Positions 1-16,167 of a stretch of 64,000 nt of DNA are shown piece after piece. Each line of letters begins with the position of its first letter. Position 1 is the first letter of the stretch. Origin of the DNA: Camellia lanceoleosa (taxonomy: Eukaryota; Streptophyta; Magnoliopsida; Ericales; Theaceae); contig CM045759.1 of the NCBI GenBank assembly GCA_025200525.1, positions 3,906,001 to 3,970,000 on the forward strand, written 5' to 3'. The notes under the pieces are model-generated. The model was not told the origin of the DNA, made no database searches, and worked only from the letters and a program-made list of their open reading frames with translations. The translations under genes were made by a program, and so were the position numbers.

Positions 1-1007
1 GTATAGATATTTTCCTTGATAGAAATTGCCGAATGTAACAGTGAAAAGAGTAACTGGGCGGGAACTCGAAACACAAGGTTGCTGCAAGCTAGACCCACAA
101 GAAAGAAGAGTTCCTGTATAACTGAAGCATGTGGTGTATGAGATAGAGTAACACAATGAAACTACATAAATAAATAATATATGCATTTGCTCATAAAATT
201 CACGAAAACTTCACATGAAAAATAATATAAAAAAGCAATATGCTGAGCAACATCTTACATCTAAAAGTAATGAAATTTGAATTTCGATTTAATAAGCGAA
301 AATTAATGGCAATTTTAGATCAATATAATAGTTCCTTTGCTTTTCCTTATGATTCAGTTCTTACTATAATGGCAATGACAAAATGAAAGTTGGCATTAAC
401 TGTAGCAAATTTCCTGCACTACTTTTCCATGAACATCTCTGATTTATAAATACTTTGTATTATCATGTAGTTCAAGCCCATACTATCACCAATTACCAAG
501 TTCAATAAGATAGAGTTTACAAATCAGTGAACTGCCTAACTATCCTTCCTTCAATTAAGGGATCCTTATTTTTGAAAAAAGTTGGACAGATTGCCTCACT
601 ACAATAAGTCATCAATTGTAATTGCCAAACTTCACAAGCAGTATGTCATACAACATGGGCTCGGTAGGAGAAAACTAAGCGTCAAAATAAAACCAGGAAC
701 CAATGAAGGCCTGTTTATGGTAAATTCAACCAATAGATTGTAATGACAGCAAAGCAGGTAAGCACTTCAAAAGAGAAAACAACACGTGTTACAACTTTGA
801 CTTGTTGATGAAACCCACAAATATGAACCTAAAATCGAAATATAAACCCAATATAATCATTACAAAACCCATTATAATCATAATCGAAATATAAACCCAT
901 TACAAAACCAAAATACAATTTTAAACCAAAATCGAACCCATCAATGAAATAGAAATATATAAACCTATCATATTTGCAACTAATTTCATAAACCTATCAA
1001 TATTTAC

Positions 1008-1225
1008 AGAGCAGAGAAGAAACACATATGAAGAGTAAACCCACTTCAATGAAATCAAAATCTATCAATGAAACCAAAATCCATCAATGAAATCAAAATC
1101 CATCATATAAAATCAAAATCCATCAATGAAATCCATCATATAAAATCCATCAATATTTACAGAAATAGAAACCCATTCATTGGCTAGAAGAGTGAAAGAG
1201 CAGAGAAGAAACACATATGAAGAGT
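1008..1225. repeat. Local duplication with degenerate 'AAATCCATCAATG' minisatellite
   Basis: A 29-base segment at 1008-1036 recurs exactly at 1197-1225, 189 bases downstream. Between the two copies the DNA is a degenerate array of the motif AAAATCCATCAATGAAAT and variants (about 1045-1155). This is simple local tandem expansion with no coding content. Confidence 0.7.
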
Positions 1226-1565
1226 TGCTGGAGATTGCTAAAACCAGTGAGGAAAATGGAGAGTTGGTGGAGTATGTAAAGAGACACATTTTGGAGGGAA
1301 AAAGCTAAAACAAACAAACTAAAGGTTGGGATGACGGGATGATGAAAAAAAAAAAAAACAGAGGAGAGAAGAGTGCCTTACCTGGTGATGGTAGAGAAGA
1401 GAGCTTCTGATTGAGCTGTGTTCTTCCTTCTTCAGAGCTTTCTTCCTTCGATTTAGCTCTCTTTTTTCAGATACATATCGATACATATGATACAAATGAT
1501 GCCTTACCTGGTAAAATGCAGTGGGTTGGTGAGAGTTGGTAGGAATACAAATTTGGGCCATTGGA

Positions 1566-1731
1566 TTTTAGCCATGGACAAATCTAAACCATTGAAACTC
1601 TTTTCAATCTCAGCCATTGTTTTTAAATTGGACAAATCTCAACCATTAAAGATAGTTTGTGAGAGAGACATTTTCAAAAATAAATCTGAGCCATTGCTTT
1701 TAAATCTAAACAGATCTGAACCATTGATTTG
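1566..1731 (+). repeat. Degenerate direct repeats around ATCTSARCCATT
   Basis: Four imperfect copies of a unit containing AATCTRARCCATT are visible near 1577-1595, 1630-1646, 1679-1697 and 1708-1731. Such arrays occur in subterminal parts of plant DNA transposons, but no terminal inverted repeats or target duplication were found here, so the origin is open. Confidence 0.5.
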
Positions 1732-2829
1732 AAAGACATTTTTAAATTAACCCTTCCATTGTTATATATATATATATATATTGTTTATAGATCTTTGGTG
1801 GCATTTCTTATTGGTTTTGTATTCTAGATCTCTAATTGAGTATTTATTTCATTGCTTTCTAATGTTGTTTAGAGCTTGTTTTCTACTATAATTCTAGCAT
1901 TTCTGTTTGGTTTGTTTTCTTTGAAATTTTTTATGTAATCATACCAGAGAAATTTATCATTCACTCTAAAGTTTGTCTGTAAAGAGTTGTAATTTATCTG
2001 TGTCAAAACTTCTATGCTGAAATTTTTGCGTGCCAAAATTTCTCTGTGAAAATGTTGAGAGCCCCCAAATACTATGAAAATATTGCATATCTTTTATCTT
2101 ATATAAAAGCTTAATATCAGGATCTTAAACTAAAAACCCAATAAATAAATCCCCTCTAACTCATATATGTCCCCCTGCAATGGAGAATTTATTAGAAAAT
2201 TCTCTTTTAAGTACTCGTATTCAATTAGTTCATAAAATATTCTTATTTTTCAATAAGTCCTATTATTTTGGACATTTGATCCACTAAATCCTAATTCTCA
2301 TATTTACCACTAAATCCTAATTCTCATAGTTATGGTATTTTATGAACAATTTTACCTTTGCAGATATTTTTTTGAATTCTTAGCAACTTAAAGATGTGAA
2401 ATTCACATTAAATAAATTTGACAGTGTGAATATTCACGTTGACAATGTGAATGTTCACGTCATTGAGCATTCACACACCTTATTATTATTAGAGGGATTT
2501 TGGTGTTTATCATATCACCCATAATACTTATTGGAATATAAAAAAATAATTTGGATAGTAAAAGATAAGTAAGAGAAGAAAGATTTATGAATAAATCTAG
2601 CTTTTACAATTGACATGGAATTATATAATTTTAATTATATATTTATTTTACATTATTAATTATAAGATAGACAAATTTGTTAAGATTGAAAAAAAAAAAA
2701 ATAAATAAATATTTAAATTGATAAAATTGAAAAATAAATAAAATTTATTTTATTATAAATGTCAAATTCTAGATTATTTTTTTTTTCTAATTTTATTCCA
2801 AGATTCTAGTCTAATTTTTTTAATGCTAC

Positions 2830-3283
2830 TGTCAAACTAAAATGCAATTTGCCAACTGGGAGCAGGTTGCCTTAAATTCGAGATTGGTTTGGACGATACT
2901 ATTCGGTTCATAGGGGCTCACAAAAGGTTCTATTTTGATAATCTGAACCGTTCAATATGTAGAACTCATCAAGTACTATATTCTTGTAAAAAAATTATAT
3001 TGATTGAATATCGATAAGTATCTCATTGTATCAGTTTTTTGTCTACCGTTAATTTGTTTATCATAATTTTTTTATACAAAATTAATTTGATCACATAGTT
3101 ATTGATATCCAATCAATGTGATTTTTTTAAAAAATATATTACTCAATATGTTCTACACATTGAATGGTTAAAATTACTAAAATGAGACCCGTGGTAAACT
3201 CCCATAAGCCAAACATCACCGTCCAATCTGATCTCGCACTGTAGGCAAGCTGCATCCTTGCCAACACGTCAAACAGTCTTTTT
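2830..3283. mobile_element. Foldback MITE abutting the protease gene promoter
   Basis: The left arm (about 2830-2985) is recognisably the reverse complement of the right arm (about 3145-3283), with shared blocks around GCAGSTTGCC, GAGAT, TTGGACG and ATTTTGATAAT/ATTTTAGTAAT. The arms are diverged, so the element is old. Exact ends and the target duplication are unclear because both flanks are T-rich. The right end lies only about 110 bases before the protease ATG. The core arm motif resembles the element at 60244-60571, suggesting one family. Confidence 0.65.
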
Positions 3284-3396
3284 TTTCTATAGGCCAACCT
3301 AGTCACGGAATCTCCTTCAATAAAACCCAATCATCTTCCCTTCTTCGTCACTCAGCCCAGCCCCCACAGACTTCGGAGAGAGAGGAAGAGAATCAC

Positions 3397-7725
<4,329 letters not shown>

Positions 7726-8040
7726 TTGTTCTTCAAGAAATGACTTCAGCGTTTCACTGAGAGAATCCTGGTATAAAGTCATCTGGCTTGTGTCTAAAAT
7801 GTAGTAATTTTCCATCTTTAAGGTGAAGCAGGGTCATGTTGTAATGATGTTGATAGTTCAGATTTGATGTACAAAATAAGAACAGAGCTAATATTGTTGC
7901 TAGCCTTTGTTGTACCCGAAAGACACTTAAATTTCCTTTATGAATATGAATGCTTTATGTTGAATCTCTTGAATGGATGGGACTTGAGTGTTGATCAAAT
8001 GTCTATAAGAATAGTGACATACTTATGCATTGCTTTCAGA
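7726..8040 (+). other. Protease gene 3' untranslated and flanking region
   Basis: This follows the TAA at 7723-7725. It is AT-rich with several AATAAG/AATATG-like candidate polyadenylation motifs (for example around 7868-7880 and 7942-7950). No further coding exon is seen. Confidence 0.5.
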
Positions 8041-8143
8041 ACTCATTAGTGTGTTTGTTTTTGGCAAGTTTCATAAATCTCTTTAATCAAGAATAGATAA
8101 AATAATAGTAATGACGATGATATTAAAAATTATAGTAATATGC
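8041..8143 (-). repeat. Arm of a dispersed inverted repeat (right copy)
   Basis: This is the reverse-complement partner of 7094-7190. It lies downstream of the protease stop codon. See that entry for the shared blocks. Confidence 0.75.
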
Positions 8144-9131
8144 TCTGTCACAGCCTCTCTTTCTCTCTTCTGCGTCGTCTTATTTTCTTTCTCTCTTTTC
8201 TTAATCGTATACATTCAATTGTCATCCGAATAATACTACAAATAGAAACACTCACCATGAGAGTCCTGTCATGTGTCACTCGTGCAAACTCCATACTTGT
8301 AAAATCGGAAACACCATTCATCACCTAAAACGATTTCCACCCTTCACTATTTTGTATAAAGTGTTTTAGCCGTCGATTGGCCATCATTTTGGCATCATAA
8401 CTAAAGGTTGTGTATAATTGTTTTGAACACAATAAATATTTTTATAAAATGCGTTACCATAGTTATTTTCAATAATTTATGTGACGTCTTATGGGTATCT
8501 TATTTCACACGAGTGCACCTAATTATATACATAATGCTCACCTAGTATTCCCTTCGTTTGATTAAATCCAAGTCAAGACATCTAAACTTGTCACTAGAAC
8601 ATTTCTCTAATCATCAACAATAATTAACACTACATCTAAATAGTTCTAACTAAATTTTGGCACCATTGAAATTTTGGGTCATTCTATCTATGCCTCGCGT
8701 CATAGAATATTCTCCTAAATTTGTATTCATTTTGGTATAAAAAACCATCATAACCTATATAATTTAGTATAGATACATTTGGGTAACCAGCACCTAGAGA
8801 GAGGAGTTTGATATCAAAAAAAACAAAGAAAGTCCCAAACAAAGATAATGTGCTCCGTCGAATAATATTCGAAAACAGTTAGTCTTGATCAAAAATGAAC
8901 CCCACCAAATCTTGCCTACAATAGTACACAAATAAAGTTAGTTTTGAATGTGATTATTTAAATTTTTTTTTTTCAATTCAAAATGTTAATATTTCATGAC
9001 AGATGGATTATATTGTAATAAAATTGAAAATGTAATAACCAAATCATTCAAATTAAAACGATGAAAAACTAGAGTGAAATTTCACTCAAACTAGAGAGAC
9101 CAATAGTGTGATTTACTCAAAATAAAAGAAT
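8144..9131. other. Intergenic region, nothing recognised
   Basis: AT-rich DNA with no supported gene or repeat. It ends at the AATTC (9132-9136) that was duplicated when the large retrotransposon inserted. Confidence 0.5.
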
Positions 9132-9136
9132 AATTC

Positions 9137-9683
9137 TGTGGGTGTAGATTTCTAACCACACAACCAAACGGGAAACTCAGCTGGAGAGTACTGGCAGAAT
9201 AGATTAAGCTCAACAATCTGCACAAGAAGATGAGAATCCGACGATGGTTCGTCCATACGGAGGCACTCTGACGATCAAGTTAGTAATCTCTTAAAGATAT
9301 CAAAAAAGTACTTAAACTCACAATTTACTGCTCACAGTATGTTATACATACCTGAGACCCACGGGGGTACCCTACTTTTATAGCTAGTACTGACATGATC
9401 CCTTTAGAAGCCTAACTTCAGTGGACTCAGGCTCAATGCTTATCCATGTCCTTCAGCTAGATAGAGATAAACTCTTCTTGACCTTTATCTTTATCTAGAC
9501 TGAGATCCCCCCTGTTTTGGGACTCTTGTCCGTTATTTACTTATTTAAAATTCCGGTATCCCCGCAGATAACTTTGTCCTAGCCGAGATCATCTCAACAA
9601 CGTGACCAGGCCACGCGGCACCTCAACTTATACTTCGGCATCACTTTAGCCATGTGCTACCATTCACAAAATACTTCCTCACA
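9137..9683 (-). repeat. 3' LTR of the Tat-lineage element
   Basis: 547 bp, matching 34713-35250 with scattered substitutions and small indels. Shared landmarks include GACCACACAACCAAA-like, ATAGATTAAGCTCAACAA, CCTTCAGCTAGATAGAGA and CACAAAATACTTCC. It starts at the TGTG following AATTC. Confidence 0.92.
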
Positions 9684-9697
9684 ACTGCCCCCTAGGT
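9684..9697 (-). other. Polypurine tract of the Tat-lineage element
   Basis: Read on the minus strand this is AACCTAGGGGGCAGT ending exactly at the 3' LTR boundary, as expected for the plus-strand priming site of an LTR retrotransposon. Confidence 0.75.
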
Positions 9698-10865
9698 TCT
9701 ATTACCTCGACAACCTAAGGTGATGGAACCTACATCGTTTGTAGACCTTCATGTCGGCTAAAAATTCATTTCTCTCTTTGACCGAGATCATCACGTATTG
9801 GCTTCATATAACCAGGACTCAACTGTCCACTTTCTCAAGGATCAAGAATTAAGAATCCAGTTCTTTAAGCATCTCAACCGAGATCGCTCCTATGGTCGAG
9901 GTCATGGCCTCATTATTTCAAGAATTTCAAGAGTTCCAATTGTGCACGAGCTGTCACGCACAGTCTTTCCAACCATTTTCTCCATGTGTCCCTCAGTTAT
10001 TGGCTCGTGCACGACACGCCATCAAGTCACGCGTCAATTACGCCGCCTTTGATAGGCACGCCGCCCAAGGTCTTCATTACGTTTTGCCGCCTCTTCATAT
10101 TTTTGACAAAACTCTCTCTCTCTTCTCTCTTCGTCTCTTCACTTTTGCAATCATAACCTCTCTCTACGCTTAGACCTTTTCTCTCTACATTTCGCCATTG
10201 TCAATCGTTCGAAGCTCTACAACTGTGATCCACTCATTACCTCCGATGAAGCAATCACTGTTCTGCTCTGATCATTGTGGTCGTTAGATTCCGGAAACAC
10301 CTACTCCGGCGTTCATTTCCTCGGTCCTTGTTGGTAAGTCTTTAATTTCTTCTTTTTCAATTCCAATCTTCAAAATGTTTCTTTCTTCGATTTTGCCACA
10401 AGCCCATGCTGTACTTATCCATGTGATGTCATTGAATATGTATGTGTGTTTGGATCTTGAATCACTTTTGCTTTGATTGTGTTCTTGATTGCACACCACT
10501 GTTTCACACACCATCACCTAGATGTTTACGAATGTATTTTTGCTTGTCTCTGTGCTTTCTGCATTTTAGCTACTTTCCATTCTTGAATCTTGCTCGCCTT
10601 TGATTCTATTTGATTTTGAATCATGTTCGTTTTCTAGTTTTCTTGCTTGTTTATTTTCCAGATTCTTGCATCTGTTTCTTGTTTCCGTAGTTCTAGGTTT
10701 GGGTTTTGCTCTAGAACTCTGTTTCTTAGAAAAACATAAACGAATTTCCCCTTAGATCTTCAAAAATCCTTGCCCTAATGCCTATTTAGGGTCTAGCTGA
10801 GGTTCTAAAAGCCCTGCCAGTGTCTTTTCTCGGAAATCCATCACAAAACACTTTAAGCCGAGATC
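9698..10865 (+). promoter_or_regulatory. Presumed promoter and leader of the retroelement antisense gene
   Basis: This stretch lies between the polypurine tract and the antisense ORF. From about 10090 it becomes a CT-rich leader-like sequence typical of plant 5' untranslated regions. A good donor-like GTAAGT at about 10333 could start a leader intron. No protein-coding frame is supported. The promoter role is inferred from position. Confidence 0.35.
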
Positions 10866-11759
10866 ATGGGTATGTTTAGGTGGAGGGTAGACACCCCAGC
10901 CAAACCAGAATACTTTATGCAAGAGTTCTCCATCCCAGCTGACGTTCAACTTCGGTTGGCTAGGGAGGATGACTCCATCATGCCTGGGAAGGACTACATG
11001 CCCTTTTCCGTAGTGTCCATTATTGAGGGCGGAGTTAGATTTCCCCTCGACATTCTCTTCAGGAAAGTCCTCCACTACTACAAACTCAATCCCATGCAAT
11101 TGGCAATTAACTCCTTTAGGATTATCAATGGCATTGCCGAACTAGCACGTAGGCAGAATGCCAGAATAACCCTATCCGACATCCAGTACTGCTATGCTAT
11201 GTGTGGCCTCAAGACCAACACTGGCTACACATATTACCTCAAGCCGAGATCCACACAATACAAGTTGATAGCCAACATTCCAAACTCAAATAAAGGTGCG
11301 ACAGATGACTACTTGATTGTCTCGGGCAATTGGGAGTTCGCGCTAGATGATGAGCTCCAACTTTTCCCCCTACACCGCGAAGTTTTTACGGATGACAAGG
11401 GTAAGGACTTAGTCCCTCCCCAAAGTCCCTTTTCTACTATCCAACAATCTTTCTATTAACTGATTCTAATGTTCTTTTTTTGTTTTGCAGTCCTTCCACA
11501 GCTAGAAAAGAACTTTTGACAGACATACATACCAAGCAAGGACTTGGTTCGCTTTCTCAACTTACCGATTAAAGTCCACAAGGCTCCAATCCTTCTGAAC
11601 TACATCCTGACGTACCGGAGCCCTTTGCCTGACGTCCCCTGAAGAAGTCAGACTCCTCCATTTGCTATAACTCCACCGGCTGCTTCATCACCAAGGCCAA
11701 ACTAAGCCTCCACATCTGATCCAGCAGAACATCCGTCCACTTTTGCACCGCAGTTGATT
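10866..11759 (+). pseudogene. Antisense gene of the Tat element, 5' part ('putative gypsy type transposon' domain)
   Basis: An ATG at 10866 opens a 197-codon frame. The block FPLDILFRKVLHYYKLNPMQ, followed by SFRIINGIAEL, resembles the plant 'transposase (putative) gypsy type' family (Pfam PF04195 as I recall it), which is known from antisense ORFs of Grande-like elements. The frame most likely continues through a GT-AG intron at 11401-11490, joining ..DDK to VLPQLEKNF, where a TGA then interrupts it. A remnant proline/alanine-rich segment runs to the insertion point at 11760. The rest of the gene is at 23294 onward, beyond a nested retroelement. Its function is unknown. It lies opposite to the pol genes, so its transcript would be antisense to the element. 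Confidence 0.75.
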
Positions 11760-12025
11760 CCTCCTGTAAGAACCTGAATTTTTGGACAACTAATTAGTTT
11801 GTTAATAACAATATTAAGTCAATTAATAGTGATTATTAAATTATTAAATTATAATGTTAATAGCATCATGATCACTACCAATATTAAATTCATTTAAATA
11901 AATTTATTTATCTTTCTGTAATTAAATTTCTGTATTTAAATACAATTGTGAAAAACTAAATGAGTTAAACAGATAATAACTAAGTTAGTCAAAGGATAGT
12001 AAGGAGCAAAACATTTAGTGAATTT

Positions 12026-13445
12026 TGTCACGACCCAAACCCGATACCCAAAGGCTCACGTCAGAATAAGATAAAAATAAAATAATTCAAATAATTTTGT
12101 AGTCGCGAAAGCGGATAAATAAAATAAAATAATTGGGTACCAACGCTTATTTAAAAGGAAACAAAACATAGTCATTTGAATTTCATTATATTACAAGAGT
12201 TCAAAACAAAAGCACAAAAATAAAAAAAGATTTAAAAAAACAACACAACGATTCATTTTCCATCTTGATCGCTTAAATCTCGTCACTGAAAAGGTAGACT
12301 ATAAGCACATAGCAGAGTGAGAAATATTATACTGTGAGTATTATGGTACAAAATGGCCATGGATAATTATTTAAATTAAAACATTAACATAATTTGAGTT
12401 GAATACACAAATTAATTAAATGGCAAAAACTGAAATAAATCACTATAACCACGGTACAGAACAGAACAGAACAGGGGTCACTACGTGACAATCACTACAG
12501 GGGTCAATGGATTCATGACAAACACGGGACCACAAAGTGGTCAAACAGGGGCCTATGGTTATTTAAGTCCCCAAAGGCATGAGACTCTCGTGGTGGTACT
12601 TATAGAAAATAATTGTTTACAAGGTCATTGTCAAATAATCTCTAAAATTTAAACAAACATATCCATGGGTTTTAATTTGAACAAATAGAGTTTAGAAAAT
12701 AATCCACATAATTGAAACATTAACCTAACCATAAAACATAATTTATATCACATAAATTGTGGTAACTCAAAACATTCGTAAAATATATTATGGTAATTTA
12801 AGACATGTAGAAAACATATTATAATAACTCAAGGTATAATAAAACTCACCTAAAAATTTCTCCTAAATTATTCTGAGCTTGCTCCCGTTTTTAAGACTTT
12901 CTCTATAACCTGAACTCCTTAATTGCTTCAGATTTTGTTTTTGGTTTCATGCTACAGCACACCAACTCCTATTTATACATGCAAATGTGTGAGGCCCAAG
13001 CCAATTATCACCCACGTGGACAATTCTTCTCATGCCACCCAATCTTTCATCTCTCTAAGTTTGACACCTAATTGACACTTGTTTCACCCCTTAGTTTTTC
13101 TCTCTCTCTCTTTTTTTTTTTTTTTGTTTTCATCTCCATGCTTTTACCAAGGGCAATGGCAGCCACGTTGCTTTCCTTCCTGCCACGTTTTGTTGGTATT
13201 TGAGGGGTGAAGCCATCTGTCCCATATCAGGAGTCATCTAAATTAATTTGGCTTTAAAAAATTGTTATCACTCATTTGGTGATTCATAATCATTCCTAAA
13301 ATTACATATAATTATAAGTTAGGTTCATGTCTAAAAACCTCACTACCAAATTATAAAACATCACTTACCACTTACTAAAATATTTAATGTGTGGTGTCTC
13401 ACAAACCATTTAATTGATAAATTCTCAATTTCCTATTTATTTATT

Positions 13446-13476
<31 letters not shown>

Positions 13477-13523
13477 TTGAGTTCTATTTATTTAAATTTT
13501 AAAAGAAAAATTCGGGTGTCACA
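12026..13523 (-). repeat. 3' LTR of the chromovirus
   Basis: 1498 bp, TGTCACG...GTGTCACA. It matches 19295-20795 almost base for base over most of its length; differences cluster in the first 290 bases. It contains an ATTT microsatellite near 13436-13476. Confidence 0.92.
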
Positions 13524-13559
13524 TTTCTCCTCTCCTTAAAGGAAGTTTGTCCCCAAACT

Positions 13560-13871
13560 TTACGTACCTTGGTTTTCGAATAGGTGTGGATATTTGGCCT
13601 GCATTTGGCTTTCAGTTTCCCATGTTGCTTCTTTGACATGATGGTTTCTCCATAAGACTTTTACGAGAGGTATAGTCTTATTTCGAAGGACCTGGTCACG
13701 GTGATCAAGAATCTGTACAGGTTGCTCTTCATAGGAGAGGTCTTCTTGAATTTCCAGGTTCTCATGATCGACAACGTGCTCTGGATCTCGAAGATATCGA
13801 CGAAGCATCGAAACGTGAAACACATTATGCACATTGGATAGTTCAGGTGGAAGCGCAAGGCGATATGCCAC
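13560..13871 (-). pseudogene. Chromovirus integrase C-terminus with chromodomain
   Basis: The frame reads LPPELSNVHNVFHVSMLRRY followed by a block with LSYEEQPVQILD and VKVLWRNHHVKEATWE, then YPHLF. The last part is the chromodomain typical of Tekay/Del integrases, which directs insertion through histone-mark recognition. The frame is intact to its stop but is shifted relative to the upstream integrase frame. Confidence 0.88.
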
Positions 13872-14850
13872 AGAACCAATCCTTTCGAGTATCTCGAATA
13901 GGCCAATGTAACGTGGGTTTAACTTTCCTCGCTTCCCAATCGGATAACCCCTCTCGTTGGTGAGATCTTTAGGAACACATGATCGCCCACTTGAAATTCT
14001 AAGTCTCGTCTTCGTGTATCTGCATAACTTTTCTGACGACTCTGAGCAGTGCGAATTCGTTGCTGGATGAGTTGGATTTTATCGCTTGTCATTTGCACGA
14101 TCTCGGGGCCTAATAATTTTCCGTCTCCGACTTCTGTCCAACACAGAGGTGATCGACATCTCCTTCCATACAGTGCCTCGTACGGTGCCATTCTAATACT
14201 TGCATGATAGCTATTATTATACGCGAACTCCACCAAAGGTAGATGATTATCCCAGTTACCTTTGAGGTCTAACACACACAAACGTAACATATCTTCCAAA
14301 GTCGGATCGTTCTTTCGATTGCCCATCGGTTTGAGGGTGATAAGCCGTGCTAAACTTGAGTGGTTCCCAAAGCTTCTTGCAATTTGTTCCGTAAATGAGA
14401 CACGGCGGGGTCTCTATCGGATCTGATTGAAGCGGGGTGCGATGTGGCGAATGATTTCCTTAATGTATAGAGTGGCGAACTTAGAAAGAGAGTACATGAT
14501 TCTGATTGGTAGAAAATGCGCCGACTTCGTCAATCGATCCACGATAACCCATATTGCATCGTTCTTCGAGACTGATTGTGGTAGTCCGACCACGAAGTCC
14601 ATAGTAATGTGTTCCCACTTCCATTCAGGAATAGGGAGTGGTTGCAACATTCTGCAGTCTCGATGTTCGCTTTAACTTCTTGACAACGCAGGCATTTGGA
14701 GACATGGCTTGCTATGTCTTTCTTCATTCCTATCCACCAGAAGTGTTCCTTCAGATCGTGATACATCTTCGTATTGCCAGGATGGATCGCAAACCTCGAG
14801 GTATGAGCTTCTACCAAGATCTTTTTCTTGAGTTCGGAAGGTCGGTGCAT
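13872..14850 (-). pseudogene. Chromovirus integrase zinc-binding and catalytic core, frameshifted
   Basis: Three overlapping frames cover it. The H2C2 zinc-binding part ([17 protein letters not shown] ... [10 protein letters not shown]) lies near 14660-14800. The core begins WKWEHITMDFVVGLP with the first catalytic Asp and VDRLTKSAHFLP near 14460-14630. The later part (LPLVEFAYNNSYHASI, APYEALYGRRCRSPLCW) is at 13919-14326. At least two frameshifts separate these pieces. Confidence 0.88.
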
Positions 14851-15463
14851 AAATTCGATTATGAAATTTTAGCATTCCATTGCTTATCGTGAAATCAGGA
14901 TCGGGCGTGCTTCCTTGTTCCTCGTACTTTTTTTTCAAAAGTTTATCTTCACATTGGCGGGTTCTAATTTCTTTAATCAACTCGGGTTCCACGATTATGT
15001 TGGCGAGCAGTCCATGGATCTTGCGGAGAATAAGGGTACATGCCAAACTTTTGGTCGTTTTTCGACTTAATGCGTCTGCTACTACATTAGCTTTGCCGGG
15101 ATGGTGATGGATCTCTATATCATAGTCCTTCATAAATTCTAGCCATCGTCGTTGCCTCATATTCAATTCCTTCTGTGTAAACAGATATTTGAGACTCTTG
15201 TGATCAGTGTAAATTTCACAGGTTGCACCGTAGAGATAATGACGCCAGATCTTGAGAGCGAAGATCACCGCAACCAACTCTAGATCATGAGTTGGGTAGT
15301 TTCTTTCGTGAGTCTTTAGTTGGCGGGAGGCATAAGCAATGACCTTCCCATTTTGCATAAGAACGCAACCCAAACCATTGTATGAGGCATCGCTATAAAT
15401 TACAAACCCTTCTGCTTTCGCGGGGAGTGCTAGTATAGGAGCCGTCACGAGTCTGTTCTTCAA
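14672..15463 (-). pseudogene. Chromovirus RNase H and connection domain
   Basis: The 263-codon frame contains the RNase H signatures [37 protein letters not shown] and [14 protein letters not shown], then [17 protein letters not shown]. This is the gypsy RNase H following the RT connection. It is one of the better preserved stretches of the pol region. Confidence 0.9.
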
Positions 15464-15479
15464 TTCTTTGAAGCAACGT

Positions 15480-16143
15480 TCTTACTTGTCCGTCCATTCA
15501 AAGGGCCTGTTCTTCTGAGTTAGCTGGGTCAAGGGTGAAGCTATTTTCGAGAAATCTTGCACAAAGCGCCGATAATAGCCGGCTAGGCCCAAAAAGCTTC
15601 GAATCTCAGACATGTTAGTAGGTCGTGGCCAATCCACGATTGTTGCAACCTTTTGGGGATCAACTGAGATGCCATCTTTGTTAATGACGTGACCGAGAAA
15701 GCGTACACTAGTGATCCAGAATTCGCATTTCTTCAATTTGGCATAAAGCTTGTGATCACGTAGTGTTTGTAGAACTCTTCGTAGGTGGTTCTCATGATCT
15801 TCGGCGATTTGGAGTATATAAGAATGTCGTCAATAAAGACAATGACGAACTTCGTCAAGATAGGGTTTGAACACTCGATTCATGAGGTCCATGAAGGCAT
15901 TTGGGGCATTCGTGACGCCAAATGGCATGACGAAACTTCGTAATGCCCGTAACGAGTTCTGAAGGCAGTCTTTTCAATACTTTCTGTTTTGACTTTTAGT
16001 TGATGGTAACCAGAACGCAAGTCAATTTTTGAGAATACGTGGGCGCCTTGCAGTTGATCAAACAAGTCGTCAATTTGTGGTAGAGGGTACCGGTTCTTGA
16101 TGGTGACTTTGTTCAGCTCTCGGTAATCGATGCATAGCCTCAT
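15480..16143 (-). pseudogene. Chromovirus reverse transcriptase core, frameshifted
   Basis: RT blocks [19 protein letters not shown] and [13 protein letters not shown] are at 15950-16143. The catalytic [10 protein letters not shown] motif is near 15800-15845 in another frame. Thumb-like [17 protein letters not shown] and [13 protein letters not shown] are at 15482-15736. The pieces are in different frames, so no functional RT can be made from this copy. Confidence 0.88.
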
Positions 16144-16167
16144 TGTACCATCCTTTTTCTTCTGACG

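Larger units (their letters stand above)
1..2829. other. AT-rich intergenic region, no gene seen
   Basis: No open frame here resembles a protein I recognise. The stretch holds short degenerate tandem units (listed separately), a TA microsatellite at about 1763-1781, and a 12-bp palindrome GTGAATATTCAC at 2426-2437 repeated in near-identical form (GTGAATGTTCAC) at 2447-2458. Poly-A/T runs are common. No tRNA-like or rRNA-like segment was noticed. Confidence 0.6.
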
